From assembly GCA_903844735.1 (NCBI GenBank), contig CAIMUX010000084.1:1-35449 (forward strand): DNA of 35,449 nucleotides, read 5' to 3'. The notes beneath the pieces are model-generated. The model was not told where the DNA came from. It searched no databases and was given only the letters and a program-made list of their open reading frames with translations. This document shows positions 8,103 to 16,936 of the stretch, in pieces (the stretch's first letter is position 1; each line of letters opens with the position of its first letter). The stretch comes from Candidatus Eiseniibacteriota bacterium (GTDB taxonomy: Bacteria; Eisenbacteria; RBG-16-71-46; CAIMUX01). Made by a program: the position numbers and the translations under genes.

Positions 8103-10691
8103 ATGTCAACGATGCAAGCTCCAGGGACGGAAGGCTCTTCCGGCGACGGGGGGGGGGCGAGGGAAGGGTACGACCCGCAGCGGATCGAGGAGCGCTGGCA
8201 GGCCTATTGGGAAGCGCAGGGCCTCCACACGCCCGATCTGGCGGCCGCCCCGAACCCGTACTACACCCTCATGATGTTCCCCTACCCGTCGGCCGAGGGG
8301 CTCCATGTCGGGCATGTCTTTGCCTTCACCGGCGTCGACATCCAGGGGCGGTACCGCCGCTTGCTCGGACACGACGTCTTCGAGCCATTCGGCTTCGATG
8401 CCTTTGGAATCCACAGCGAGAACTTCGCCCTCAAGATGGGTACGCACCCGAAGAAGCTGATCCCGTCCAACATCGCGAATTTCCGACGCCAACTCAAACG
8501 CTGGGGCCTGATGCTGGACTGGAGCCGGGAGGTTTCCACGACGGAGCCGTCCTACTATCGGTGGACGCAGTGGATCTTCCTGAAGCTCTACGAGCGCGGA
8601 CTGGCCTATCGGGGCAAGGCTCCGGTCAACTGGTGCCCCGCCTGCGCCACGGTCATTTCCGACGAGCAGGTGATCGACGGCTTCTGCGAGCGCCACCCCG
8701 AGGCGCGTGTCGAAAGACGCGACCTGGAGCAGTGGTTCTTCCGCATCACCGCCTACGCCCAGCGACTGCTTGACAACCTGTCCTGGATCGATTGGTCCGA
8801 CACGACGAAGCGTGCCCAGGTGAACTGGATCGGGCGGAGCGACGGTGCCGAGTTGCGGTTTCCGGTGGCGAACGGGGGGGAACCGATCGCCGTTTTTACC
8901 ACCCGCCCTGACACGGTATACGGCGCGACGTACATGGTCTTAGCCCCTGAGCACCCGCGTGTCGAAGACCTGGCGGACCCGGCGAGGCTGGAGGAGATCC
9001 GGTCCTACCGCGAGGCGGCCCGCCGCAAGGATACCGTGGAAAGGATGGACGCCACGCGCGAGAAGACCGGCGTCTTCATCGGCGCGCACGCGCTGAATCC
9101 TGCGACCGGTCTTGAGGTGCCGATCTGGATCTCCGACTATGTCCTGACCGGCTACGGCACCGGCGCGATCATGGCGGTGCCCGCGCACGACACGCGCGAT
9201 CACGAGTTTGCGCGGAAGTTCGGCCTGCCGATCGTGGAGGTGATCCGTCGCCCCGAGATCTCCTCCGAGCCCGGCCGTACCGGGCATGCGGGTGCAGTCG
9301 CGAAGGGCGGTGGTACGGAAGAGGCGGGCGGTTCCAAGCAGGCCGGCGATGCCGAGAATGCAGGTGTTCTCATGGCCGGCGATGGCTCCGACTGTTGGAC
9401 CGGCGAGGGGGTCATGGCGAACTCCGGGCCGTTCGACGGGCGGCCTTCGGCCGAGGCGTGGCAGGGGATCGTCGCGATGCTCGGCGAGAAGGGGTTGGGC
9501 GAGCCGCGTGTCCAGTTCCGTCTGCGCGACTGGTGCATTTCGCGGCAGCGCTACTGGGGCCCGCCGATCCCGATGATCCATTGCGATGCGTGTGGCATCG
9601 TGCCGGTGCCGGAGGGGGACCTGCCGGTGGTCCTACCCGATACCGACGACTTCCGGCCGCTGGGAACCGGGATTTCGCCGCTGGCGCGCGTGGAATCGTT
9701 CTACCACGTCCCCTGCCCGCGCTGCGCCTCGCCGGCCCGTCGCGACACGGATGTCAGTGACAACTTCCTCGACTCGGCCTGGTACTACCTGCGCTATCCC
9801 TCGGCCCACGATGATACGCAGGCGTGGGATCCGGAGCTGACGCGGAAGTGGCTGCCGGTGAACTTCTATATCGGCGGCAACGAACACGCGGTGCTGCATC
9901 TGATGTACACGCGATTCCTGTGCATGGCGCTCTACGACATGGGGCTCGTGCCGTTCGAGGAGCCGTTCCGGCGATTCCGGGCGCATGGGCTCCTCATCAA
10001 GGACGGAGCCAAGATCTCGAAGAGCCGGGGGAACGTCATCGACCCCGACGCCTATGTGCGCAAGCACGGAGCGGATGCGTTCCGGATGAACATGATGTTC
10101 CTTGGGCCCTACGAGGAAGGGGGCGATTTCCGCGACGCGGGGATCGTGGGTGTGCATCGATTTCTGGAGCGCGTGTGGCGGTGGTGCGCCGAGGAGCTGC
10201 CGCGCCATCCCGAGGGGGAGCTGCCGCGCCCGGTGCTGATCAAGCTCCATCAGGCGATCAGAAAGATCGGCCGCGACATGGAGAACCTTTCGTATAATAC
10301 CATCGTGGCGGCGCTCATGGAGCTGCACAACACGCTCCGCGCCCAACCTGTGCGCGACCGTTTCGCCGCAGAGTCTTTCGTGATCATGCTGTCTCCGCTC
10401 GCCCCGCATCTGGCCGAGGAGGCCTGGTCGATGCTGGGGAACAAGCCGAGCGTCATCGATGCCCGCTGGCCGGTCTTCGACCCCGCGCTCTGCGTGGAAG
10501 ACTCAGTCGAGGTGGCCGTTCAGGTGAACGGAAAGATGCGCGGCACCGTGACCGTAGCGCGCGATACCGCCGAGGACGAGGTGAAGGCCGCCGTGCTGGC
10601 GAACGAGAAGATCGCCGCCCATGTTGCCGGCAAGCAGATCCGCCGTGTGATCTTCGTGAAGAACCGGCTGATGAACCTGATCACGGGGTAG
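8103..10691 (+). CDS. leuS: Leucyl-tRNA synthetase
   Basis: Charges tRNA(Leu) with leucine in the cytoplasm. At 862 residues it is a normal class Ia bacterial LeuRS. The HIGH-type signature is HVGH (68-71, within FPYPSAEGLHVGHVFAF) and the KMSKS loop is KISKS (637-641). Between them are the CP1 editing domain (TTRPDTVYGATYMVLAPEH, later GTGAIMAVPAHD), the WCISRQRYWGPPIPM block, zinc-ribbon cysteines (CDACG; CPRC) and DSAWYYLRY. The C-terminal anticodon-binding and LeuRS tail (VQVNGKMRGT) are intact. An insertion of about 40 Gly/Ala/Glu-rich residues sits after the CP1 domain, between EVIRRPE and GVMANSGPF. The ATG at 8103 was chosen because it immediately precedes the conserved N-terminus; the open frame extends upstream but without family resemblance. 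It converges with nadE, leaving 31 bp between the stops. Confidence 0.97.
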   Translation: MSTMQAPGTEGSSGDGGGAREGYDPQRIEERWQAYWEAQGLHTPDLAAAPNPYYTLMMFPYPSAEGLHVGHVFAFTGVDIQGRYRRLLGHDVFEPFGFDAFGIHSENFALKMGTHPKKLIPSNIANFRRQLKRWGLMLDWSREVSTTEPSYYRWTQWIFLKLYERGLAYRGKAPVNWCPACATVISDEQVIDGFCERHPEARVERRDLEQWFFRITAYAQRLLDNLSWIDWSDTTKRAQVNWIGRSDGAELRFPVANGGEPIAVFTTRPDTVYGATYMVLAPEHPRVEDLADPARLEEIRSYREAARRKDTVERMDATREKTGVFIGAHALNPATGLEVPIWISDYVLTGYGTGAIMAVPAHDTRDHEFARKFGLPIVEVIRRPEISSEPGRTGHAGAVAKGGGTEEAGGSKQAGDAENAGVLMAGDGSDCWTGEGVMANSGPFDGRPSAEAWQGIVAMLGEKGLGEPRVQFRLRDWCISRQRYWGPPIPMIHCDACGIVPVPEGDLPVVLPDTDDFRPLGTGISPLARVESFYHVPCPRCASPARRDTDVSDNFLDSAWYYLRYPSAHDDTQAWDPELTRKWLPVNFYIGGNEHAVLHLMYTRFLCMALYDMGLVPFEEPFRRFRAHGLLIKDGAKISKSRGNVIDPDAYVRKHGADAFRMNMMFLGPYEEGGDFRDAGIVGVHRFLERVWRWCAEELPRHPEGELPRPVLIKLHQAIRKIGRDMENLSYNTIVAALMELHNTLRAQPVRDRFAAESFVIMLSPLAPHLAEEAWSMLGNKPSVIDARWPVFDPALCVEDSVEVAVQVNGKMRGTVTVARDTAEDEVKAAVLANEKIAAHVAGKQIRRVIFVKNRLMNLITG

Positions 10692-10722
10692 AGGGAGGGG
10701 CAGCGGATCGGGATAGGGGTGG

Positions 10723-12627
10723 TCAGCCGCCCCAACGCCACCCGTTGCTCACCGGATATCGCCGGTCCCGTCCGAACGACCGCGGGGTGATCTTGATCCC
10801 CGGCGGCGCTTGGCGGCGTTTGAACTCGTTGCCGTCGATCCAGCGATAGACGAGTTCCACCCACCGTTTCTCCAGTCCCCGCGCTACCAGAGCCGCGGGC
10901 GACTCCTCGCGCTCCATGCGTGCCTGCACGATCTCGTCTAAGATCTCGTAGGGGGGAAGCGTGTCCTGGTCGGTCTGGTTCTCGCGCAGTTCCGCCGAGG
11001 GAGGTCGTGTCAGGGTGTCCTGTGGAATGACCGGCGACCGCGAATTCCGGTACCGCGCGAGCCTGTAGACAGCCGTCTTCGGCACATCCTGGATCACCGC
11101 GAAACCACCCGCCATGTCGCCGTACAGGGTGCAATAGCCGACCGCCAGCTCGCTCTTGTTGCCGGTGGTGAGGAGAAGCGACCCCTCGGCGTTGCTCAGC
11201 GCCATGAGAAGCGTGCCGCGGATGCGCGCCTGGATGTTCTCGCTGGTGACGCCGCCGGTCCCGTTGCCCGTCACGTCGCGGAGCACGTCGCCGAGCACCG
11301 GCGACAAGGTCTCGAGATAAAGCTGATGGAGTGTTTCGATGGGCACTTCGCGGAAACAGATGCCGAGCTTTTCCGCCACTTCCCGCGCGCCGGTCCGGGA
11401 CGTGGCGCTGTTGAACCGGGTCGGCAGGGAAACGCCGGTGACCTGCTTTGGTCCGAGCGCGTCGGCGGCGATCGCCGCGGTCAACGCCGAGTCGATGCCG
11501 CCGCTCAGGCCCAACACCACCGCGCGAAAGCGGTTCTTCGCGCAGTAGTCACGGAGTCCCAAGACCAGTGCTTCGTAGATCTCCGCCTCCGGGCCGAGCC
11601 GCTCCGTGATACCGCGATTCGAACCGGGGATGGGGATGCGGTCGTGCGGCGCAGCCGGGGGCGGAGGCTGTGCCGGTGGAGCGGAAGGGGCGAACGCAGG
11701 TGCTGGGCCGAACGCCGCCGCGAGCGATGCCGTCCCTCCGACCGCACGCAGATCCACCTGCTCGACGAAAAACTGCTCCTCCAAATCCTCGATCCACTCC
11801 GCCTGCGGTTCGCCGACGACGGCGACGAGATCGACGTTGCGTGACGTCCCCGGCCGCGCACCGACCGGTCCTTGTCCCGACCCGAGCCACTTGTCCTCGA
11901 CATCCACGACCACCAGAGCCTCGCGGAACTGCGGCCCGCGCGCCCGTACCGTCCCGGACGCGTCGACAAAAAGCGACTCGCCGTCGAAGACCAACTCGTC
12001 CTGACCGCCGACGATGTTGCAGTAGGCGATGGCGACCCCGTGAGCGCGTGCCCGGCGGCACAGAAGTGCCTCGCGCTCGAGTCCCTTCTCGGCGTGGTAG
12101 GGCGATGACGAAAGGTTCCAGAGCCAGCGGGCGCCGGCGCGGGCCTGCCGCTCGGGCACGCCGTGCGGCGCCCAAAGGTCCTCGCAGATGTTGACGCCAA
12201 AGGGCGGCCCGTCCCAGGCATAGACCGGGCAGCGCAAGCCCGGGCGGAAGTAGCGCTTTTCGTCGAAGACGCCGTAGTTGGGGAGTGTCCCCTTGGCATA
12301 CGTGTCGACCCAGCGCCCGTCGGCGAGGACGGCGGCCGTGTTTCGCAGGTGCCCGTCGAAGACAAGCGGCACCCCGATCACGGCCAGAAGCCCGCGCGTC
12401 GCGGGAACCAGCAATTCGAGCTGCCGGCGGGTCGCGGCCACGAATTCCTCGTTCAGGAGCAGGTCTTCGGGGGGATAACCGGTGAGCACCAACTCGGGGA
12501 ACAGGACCACGACAGCGTCCAGTTGACGGGCCTCTTCCAGCCGGGCGGCGATCCTCTTCCGATTCTCTTCGATCGCCCCCACCGCGGGGTTGATCTGCGC
12601 CAAGGCAAGGCGGATAGCGGTCATCAT
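10723..12627 (-). CDS. nadE: Glutamine-dependent NAD+ synthetase
   Basis: Last step of NAD biosynthesis: ATP-dependent amidation of nicotinate adenine dinucleotide, with ammonia drawn from glutamine. The 634 residues contain an N-terminal nitrilase-type glutaminase with its triad Glu45 (FPELVLTGYP), Lys112 (YAKGTLPNYGVFDE) and Cys148 (NICEDLW). A Pro/Ala-rich linker (about 305-335) joins it to the synthetase domain with the P-loop SGGIDSALT (from 375), LLTTGNKSELAVGY and the C-terminal KITPRSFGRDRRYPVSN. Two adjacent ATGs (12627 and 12624) follow the strong ribosome site GGAGGAGGAG; the second has the better spacing. It is transcribed towards leuS and away from the solute-binding lipoprotein gene. 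The linker is longer and more repetitive than usual, like other genes here. Confidence 0.97.
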   Translation of the reverse strand: MMTAIRLALAQINPAVGAIEENRKRIAARLEEARQLDAVVVLFPELVLTGYPPEDLLLNEEFVAATRRQLELLVPATRGLLAVIGVPLVFDGHLRNTAAVLADGRWVDTYAKGTLPNYGVFDEKRYFRPGLRCPVYAWDGPPFGVNICEDLWAPHGVPERQARAGARWLWNLSSSPYHAEKGLEREALLCRRARAHGVAIAYCNIVGGQDELVFDGESLFVDASGTVRARGPQFREALVVVDVEDKWLGSGQGPVGARPGTSRNVDLVAVVGEPQAEWIEDLEEQFFVEQVDLRAVGGTASLAAAFGPAPAFAPSAPPAQPPPPAAPHDRIPIPGSNRGITERLGPEAEIYEALVLGLRDYCAKNRFRAVVLGLSGGIDSALTAAIAADALGPKQVTGVSLPTRFNSATSRTGAREVAEKLGICFREVPIETLHQLYLETLSPVLGDVLRDVTGNGTGGVTSENIQARIRGTLLMALSNAEGSLLLTTGNKSELAVGYCTLYGDMAGGFAVIQDVPKTAVYRLARYRNSRSPVIPQDTLTRPPSAELRENQTDQDTLPPYEILDEIVQARMEREESPAALVARGLEKRWVELVYRWIDGNEFKRRQAPPGIKITPRSFGRDRRYPVSNGWRWGG

Positions 12628-12743
12628 CTCCTCCTCCGTGCACGGTAGGCCCCATCCGGCGGACCGGTCAAGATCGCGTCGCCGCGTGCCGATAAACGGT
12701 CTTGGGGGGCTGGTCTAAGGATCTGGTGCGAGGAGCTGGTGCC

Positions 12744-12926
12744 GACCGGTCGGAAAGCCGGATGGACTGACGGGCCGGCCCGTCGGTCCCCGGGCCCGCT
12801 TGCCGGACCACGTTGGGGCAGGACGATGAACGTACGCCGCGCACATACAAGACGTCGACCCGGTCGGAACGCCGGATGGACCGAAGGGCCGGGCCGCCGA
12901 TCCACGGGCCGGCTTGTCGGGCAACG
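12744..12926. repeat. Two imperfect ~70-bp direct repeats upstream of the lipoprotein gene
   Basis: Copies at about 12744-12812 and 12857-12926 share roughly four bases in five by eye. Both begin with CGGTCGGAA and GCCGGATGGA, and both contain a strong GC-rich inverted section (GGGCCGG...CCGGGCCC type). They fill most of the 336-bp divergent spacer between nadE and the solute-binding protein gene. An open frame crosses them (in frame with the lipoprotein), but the translation is repetitive Arg/Gly/Pro-rich and precedes the obvious signal peptide, so they are read here as non-coding repeats. Confidence 0.6.
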
Positions 12927-12963
12927 ATCCGGCGACGATTCCGAGCGCATCCGGCTGGTCGGC

Positions 12964-14586
12964 ATGCTCTCGGTCGCGCTTCTCCTCGGCATCCTGGGCT
13001 GTGCCGGATGTAATCCGTCTCGTCGCGACACGGCCCAAGCTTCGGTGGAACACCCGGTCCCCGGCGGCACGCTCCGCATCCTCCAAGAGATGACCAGCAA
13101 CCTCGACCCGGTGGCGCTGGATGACGCCTACGAGGCGACCGTGGTGGCCCAGATCTACGAGGGGCTGCTCCGTCTCGACAGTGATCTCGGCGTGAGTCCC
13201 TGCCTGGCGCGCACCTGGACGGTGGCCGAGGATGGACGACTCTACCGTCTCATCCTGCGCGAGGGGGTTCGCTTCCATGATGGCCGCCTACTTACGGCCG
13301 AGTGTGTGGTGCGGTCGTTCGAGCGCGCCCTTAATCCGCGCAAGGAGTTTCCCTGCCTGGCCGAGACCTACCTCCTTTGGATTGAGGGTGCGCGGGAGTT
13401 TGCCGCCGGCCGGGCCGCCCGTGTGCGCGGGCTACGCGCCGCCGGAGATACGGTGGAAATACGCCTGGCCGAACCGCTCGGGTACTTTCTCTCGGTGCTC
13501 TGCATGGATCCGGTGAGGGTTGTGCCGCTGCTGGGCCCCGGGGAGTCGCCGAACCGCAGTCCGGTCGGCACCGGCCCGTTCCGCTTCGTGGAACGCCGAC
13601 GCGACGGCGACATCCTCCTGGCCCGCAACGAGGAGTACTGGGGGGAGCGGGCGCTGCCCGATTCACTGCGCTTCGTGGTACCCAAGGCCGACGCCACGCC
13701 CGCCGAAAAGGTGGCGATGCTGCTGCGCGGCAAGGTCAACGTCATTCCCCTCGCCGCCTCCCAGCGAAGGACGGTGGAGGATGTGGCCGGATACCGGATT
13801 CTTCGCTCACCGGACTTCAGCATCTCCTTCACCGGCTTGAACCGCAACCATCCGCCCCTCGACCGCGAGGAGGTGCGGCAGGCCATCGCCATGGCCATCG
13901 ACCGGAACAAGTTGATCTCTCCAGCCGCCGCGGGGATGAACACCCCCGCCACAGGGGTTCTTCCCCCCCGCATGGCCGGCTACCGGCCCGAATCGAAAGT
14001 ACTGCCGCTTGATCCCGACTCGGCGAGGATCCTTTTGGCGCGCGCGGGCTATGACTTCGGGCACCCGGTTCCACCTATCGACTACTACTCCACCGACGCC
14101 GACACCAGCCGCTACCTTCGCGAACTTCGCAGGCAGCTTGGGGAGATCGGAATCGAGCTGCGCACGCACCAGCTCAGTTGGTCCGCCTTCGACGCGCGCA
14201 TCACACGAGGGGAGGCGCAGATGTTCGGACTCTCCTGGATCGCGGACATTCCCGACCCGGACGCCATCCTTTACTTCCTCTTTCGCTCCGGGGAACCGAA
14301 TAACTTCTTCGACTTCCATGACGCGGCCGTCGACTCTCTTCTCGAGGCGGGGCGGCGCATGCGTCCCGGGGCGGAGCGGTTCGAGCTCTACCGGCAGATC
14401 GAGGCCGCCATCCTCGCCCGGGCACCCATGGTCCCCACATTCACCGGGATCAGCCTCTACGCCTGGGATCCGACGGTCCGCGGCGTGGATCCGAATCCCT
14501 TCGGTTTTTCCCTCACCCCCTTCGATCGGATCTGGTTCGCTCCCCCGGAAGCGGCCGGCGATCCGCTGACGGAGCGACTTCCTTGA
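12964..14586 (+). CDS. Peptide/solute-binding lipoprotein (SBP family 5, DppA/OppA-like)
   Basis: An extracytoplasmic solute-binding protein of about 540 residues. From the ATG at 12964 it opens with MLSVALLLGILGCAGC, a lipoprotein signal with Cys in the lipobox position, so it should be membrane-anchored. The mature part shows family 5 hallmarks: PGGTLRI near the N-terminus, NLDPVALDDAYEATVVAQIYEGLLR, LARTWTVAEDGRLYRLILREG, VRFHDGRLLTAECVVRSFERA, SPVGTGPFRFVE, and DREEVRQAIAMAIDRNKL. Family members deliver oligopeptides, nickel or sugars to ABC transporters, but no permease or ATPase gene is adjacent. Instead the stop codon overlaps the start of a histidine kinase gene, suggesting that the bound ligand may feed a signalling pathway. 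Two in-frame upstream ATGs (12739, 12826) exist, but the added sequence lies in a repeat. Confidence 0.88.
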   Translation: MLSVALLLGILGCAGCNPSRRDTAQASVEHPVPGGTLRILQEMTSNLDPVALDDAYEATVVAQIYEGLLRLDSDLGVSPCLARTWTVAEDGRLYRLILREGVRFHDGRLLTAECVVRSFERALNPRKEFPCLAETYLLWIEGAREFAAGRAARVRGLRAAGDTVEIRLAEPLGYFLSVLCMDPVRVVPLLGPGESPNRSPVGTGPFRFVERRRDGDILLARNEEYWGERALPDSLRFVVPKADATPAEKVAMLLRGKVNVIPLAASQRRTVEDVAGYRILRSPDFSISFTGLNRNHPPLDREEVRQAIAMAIDRNKLISPAAAGMNTPATGVLPPRMAGYRPESKVLPLDPDSARILLARAGYDFGHPVPPIDYYSTDADTSRYLRELRRQLGEIGIELRTHQLSWSAFDARITRGEAQMFGLSWIADIPDPDAILYFLFRSGEPNNFFDFHDAAVDSLLEAGRRMRPGAERFELYRQIEAAILARAPMVPTFTGISLYAWDPTVRGVDPNPFGFSLTPFDRIWFAPPEAAGDPLTERLP

Positions 14587-16637
14587 AATCTCATCGCCGA
14601 CTCGGCCTCGCGCGCCGGTTCACCCTGGTGTTCTCGCTGGTCATCCTTCTCGTGGTGGGGCTGCTCGCCGTGCTCGGGGAGGCCTGGATGTCGCGGATCC
14701 TGCACCGCCAAAGCGAACTGCGGGCGCGGTCGCTGGCGATCAGCCTGTCCGCCGTGGCGCGGCCGTATTTGCTCACGTACGACTACCTCACGCTGCAGCG
14801 GATGGCGGACGCCACCGTCCAGGAGCCCGACTTGGCCTACGTCGTGATCCTTGACAAGGAGGGAAAGGTCGCAGGGTACGGCGGCCACCGCGATCGGCAG
14901 GGGATCGAGCTCACCAGTCTGGCGAATGTGCGCGCCATTCAGGCCGAGTCGCCGCGCACCCAGCGGTTGACCTTCCCCTCGGCATCCGGAAAGGACGGCC
15001 CGGTGACCGAATGCTCAGCCCCGGTTCGTGTCGGCGGACCGGAGGGGGAACGCTGGGGCACGGTGCGTGTCGGTTTGTCGCTCGAGCCGGTGCGGCGCGA
15101 GATGATGGTGGCGCGAATTTCGCTGATCCTCGCGGTGATCTGCGGGATGGTCGCCGCGGTCTTCGCTTCGCACGCCCTCGCTCGCCGCATTACCCGGCCT
15201 CTGGCGCACCTCGTCAACGCCGCCACCGAAATGGAGCGCGGGCGCTGGAATCGCGAGTTCTCGATTCGCACGGGAGATGAGATCGAGGAGCTGGCGACCC
15301 GTTTTGCCCGTGCTGCCGCGTCACTGGATCGACAGAAAAAGGAGTTGCTCGCAGCCAAAGAGGAGCTGACCGCCCTCAACGCCACCCTTGAGGAGAAGGT
15401 GCAGCGGCGCACCGCGGAATTGGCCGACTCGCGTGAGAAATACCGGCTCCTCGTGGAGGGAAGCCCCGACGCCTTCGTGCTCTTGGAGCACGACCGGATC
15501 GCCTTCGCCAATCGCGCCTTCCTGAAGATTTTCCAGTACCCGGCCGACACGGGGGTGCTGGAAAACCTGCTCTGGACGCAGGTCATCCATTCCGATTTCC
15601 ACCGCGCGGCTCGCGACCACATCCGGCGCGCGGAGGAGTCGCTGGGCGACTTCCACGTCGAACTGATCGGCCAGACCCGCGCCGGGCGGCCGGTGGAACT
15701 GGAGGCTCGCGGGCGCGGCGTGAAGTTCCGCGGTGGTACCGCCGTAGAGCTGGTCCTCGCTGATGTGGGAGAGAAGAAGCGGCTCTTGCGCCAGGTGGTC
15801 CAACACGAGCGGCTGCGGGCTATGGGCGAAATGACGACCATGGTGGCGCACAACTTCAACAACTTGCTGGCCGTGGTGCTGGGCCGCAGCCAGCTTCTCC
15901 TGCGCAGGACCGACGATGCCGAGGTACGCGAGGGACTGGAGCTGATCAAAACGCACGCGGTGCGCGCCGGCGACATGGTGCGGCATCTCCAGGACTACTT
16001 CGGCGAACAGGTCGACTTGCGCTTCACCGAGATCGACCTCAATGCCAGCGTCCGCGAGGTCACCGTTTATCTCGAGTCGCTCTGGCAGACTATCGGCGAG
16101 CCGGGCCGGCCGCCGGTGACGGTGAGTCTCGACCTGGCTCCGCTGCCGCCGGTCTACGGGGCAGAGCATCTCCTCCAGGATGTCTTCCGGCGGGTCATCA
16201 CCAATGCCGCCGAGGCGATGCCGGGCGGAGGCGAGATCCGCGTGCGGACGCAGAGCGACGGGGCCGTGGTCTCGGTGGTGGTGCAGGACGACGGTCCCGG
16301 GCTGACTCCCGAGGTGCAGCGGCGAGCCTTTGACCCGTTCTTCACCACCAAAGGATCAAACACGCGAGGGCTGGGCCTCTCCACCTCCTTCGGGATCGTG
16401 CAGCGGCACGAGGGGCGGATCGAGATCCATCCAGGCCCGGATCAGGGAACCGAGGTTGTGGTGACCCTACCGGCGCAGTCGCGCGGAAGGCGCGTGGTAC
16501 CGTTCGATGCCACGGCGGCGTTGCCTCCGGGTGGCTCGGCCGCGGCGGCCCCGGCCAACGGCGGCGGGCGTCTGGTCGGGGAGATATTCCGGCGGGCGCC
16601 GGTCACCGGGGAGGAGTGCGCGGGCACGGACGGCTAG
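14583..16637 (+). CDS. Membrane-bound sensor histidine kinase (HAMP-PAS-HK)
   Basis: An inner-membrane sensor kinase of 684 residues. Two membrane helices (about 13-33 and 178-197) flank an extracytoplasmic sensor of about 145 residues. A HAMP segment (ITRPLAHLVNAATEMERG), a coiled coil (about 245-285), a PAS domain (about 288-395), the phospho-acceptor helix and a HATPase domain follow (NAAEAMPGGGEI, DDGPGL, FDPFFTTKGSNTRGLGLS). The acceptor is His423 in VAHNFNNLLAVVLGRSQLL; the residue after His is Asn rather than the common Asp or Glu. A Gly/Ala-rich tail of about 45 residues ends the protein. The start is a TTG at 14583 that overlaps the upstream stop by 4 nt and has GGAG 8 nt before it, so the two genes are translationally coupled. 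No response regulator is adjacent. Confidence 0.93.
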   Translation: MKSHRRLGLARRFTLVFSLVILLVVGLLAVLGEAWMSRILHRQSELRARSLAISLSAVARPYLLTYDYLTLQRMADATVQEPDLAYVVILDKEGKVAGYGGHRDRQGIELTSLANVRAIQAESPRTQRLTFPSASGKDGPVTECSAPVRVGGPEGERWGTVRVGLSLEPVRREMMVARISLILAVICGMVAAVFASHALARRITRPLAHLVNAATEMERGRWNREFSIRTGDEIEELATRFARAAASLDRQKKELLAAKEELTALNATLEEKVQRRTAELADSREKYRLLVEGSPDAFVLLEHDRIAFANRAFLKIFQYPADTGVLENLLWTQVIHSDFHRAARDHIRRAEESLGDFHVELIGQTRAGRPVELEARGRGVKFRGGTAVELVLADVGEKKRLLRQVVQHERLRAMGEMTTMVAHNFNNLLAVVLGRSQLLLRRTDDAEVREGLELIKTHAVRAGDMVRHLQDYFGEQVDLRFTEIDLNASVREVTVYLESLWQTIGEPGRPPVTVSLDLAPLPPVYGAEHLLQDVFRRVITNAAEAMPGGGEIRVRTQSDGAVVSVVVQDDGPGLTPEVQRRAFDPFFTTKGSNTRGLGLSTSFGIVQRHEGRIEIHPGPDQGTEVVVTLPAQSRGRRVVPFDATAALPPGGSAAAAPANGGGRLVGEIFRRAPVTGEECAGTDG

Positions 16638-16640
16638 ACC

Positions 16641-16810
16641 GGACTATGCACGAAATCCTGCTGCGACGTCCGATCTGCCCGCATTTGCTGCGTTGCGCTA
16701 GCTCTCCCTCCTCGACGTACTGCATGGAGTACGCCTTCGTCGGTCGAGCGTCGCGCGCCTTGCAACTACGGGCATCTCCGTTGTCTCGCGACGGATTTCG
16801 TGGATAGTCC
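16641..16810. mobile_element. 170-bp fold-back MITE-like element
   Basis: The ends are 18-bp inverted repeats matching at 17 positions: GGACTATGCACGAAATCC (16641-16658) and its complement at 16793-16810. The symmetry continues inwards. GATCTGCCCGCATTTGC on the left matches GAGATGCCCGTAGTTGC on the right, and the centre is the hairpin GTACT-GCATGG-AGTAC. The whole element can therefore fold into one long imperfect stem. It has no open frame of note and begins 3 nt after the kinase stop codon. This is the structure of a miniature inverted-repeat element or a large REP-like sequence. Whether it is multicopy cannot be seen from one window. Confidence 0.7.
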
Positions 16811-16866
16811 TGGCTAGCGCATGCAGGCATCCCCGTCGGGCCGACCGACCGGATCATCGGAGCTTC

Positions 16867-16886
16867 AACTCGGAAATCCGAGTTTT
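16867..16886 (+). terminator. Intrinsic terminator-like hairpin after the kinase gene
   Basis: A perfect 7-bp stem, AACTCGG (16867-16873) with CCGAGTT (16878-16884), loop AAAT, merges into the T-run TTTT (16883-16886). It is about 230 nt downstream of the kinase stop, beyond the MITE-like element, and in the correct orientation for the lipoprotein-kinase unit. A second GC palindrome, CCCCCGCGGGGG, follows at 16887-16898. Confidence 0.6.
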
Positions 16887-16936
16887 CCCCCGCGGGGGAC
16901 ACGCGGGACGGGCTGTCCTGATTCTGCCTCCTGAAA

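Noticed and set aside
11610-11640. tRNA T-loop-like GGTTCGAATC on the minus strand
   Set aside because: It is in the nadE coding frame and no acceptor or anticodon stem could be built around it.
12739-12963. 75-residue N-terminal extension of the solute-binding protein
   Set aside because: It would bury the lipoprotein signal behind a repetitive Arg/Pro/Gly-rich stretch encoded by the direct repeats.
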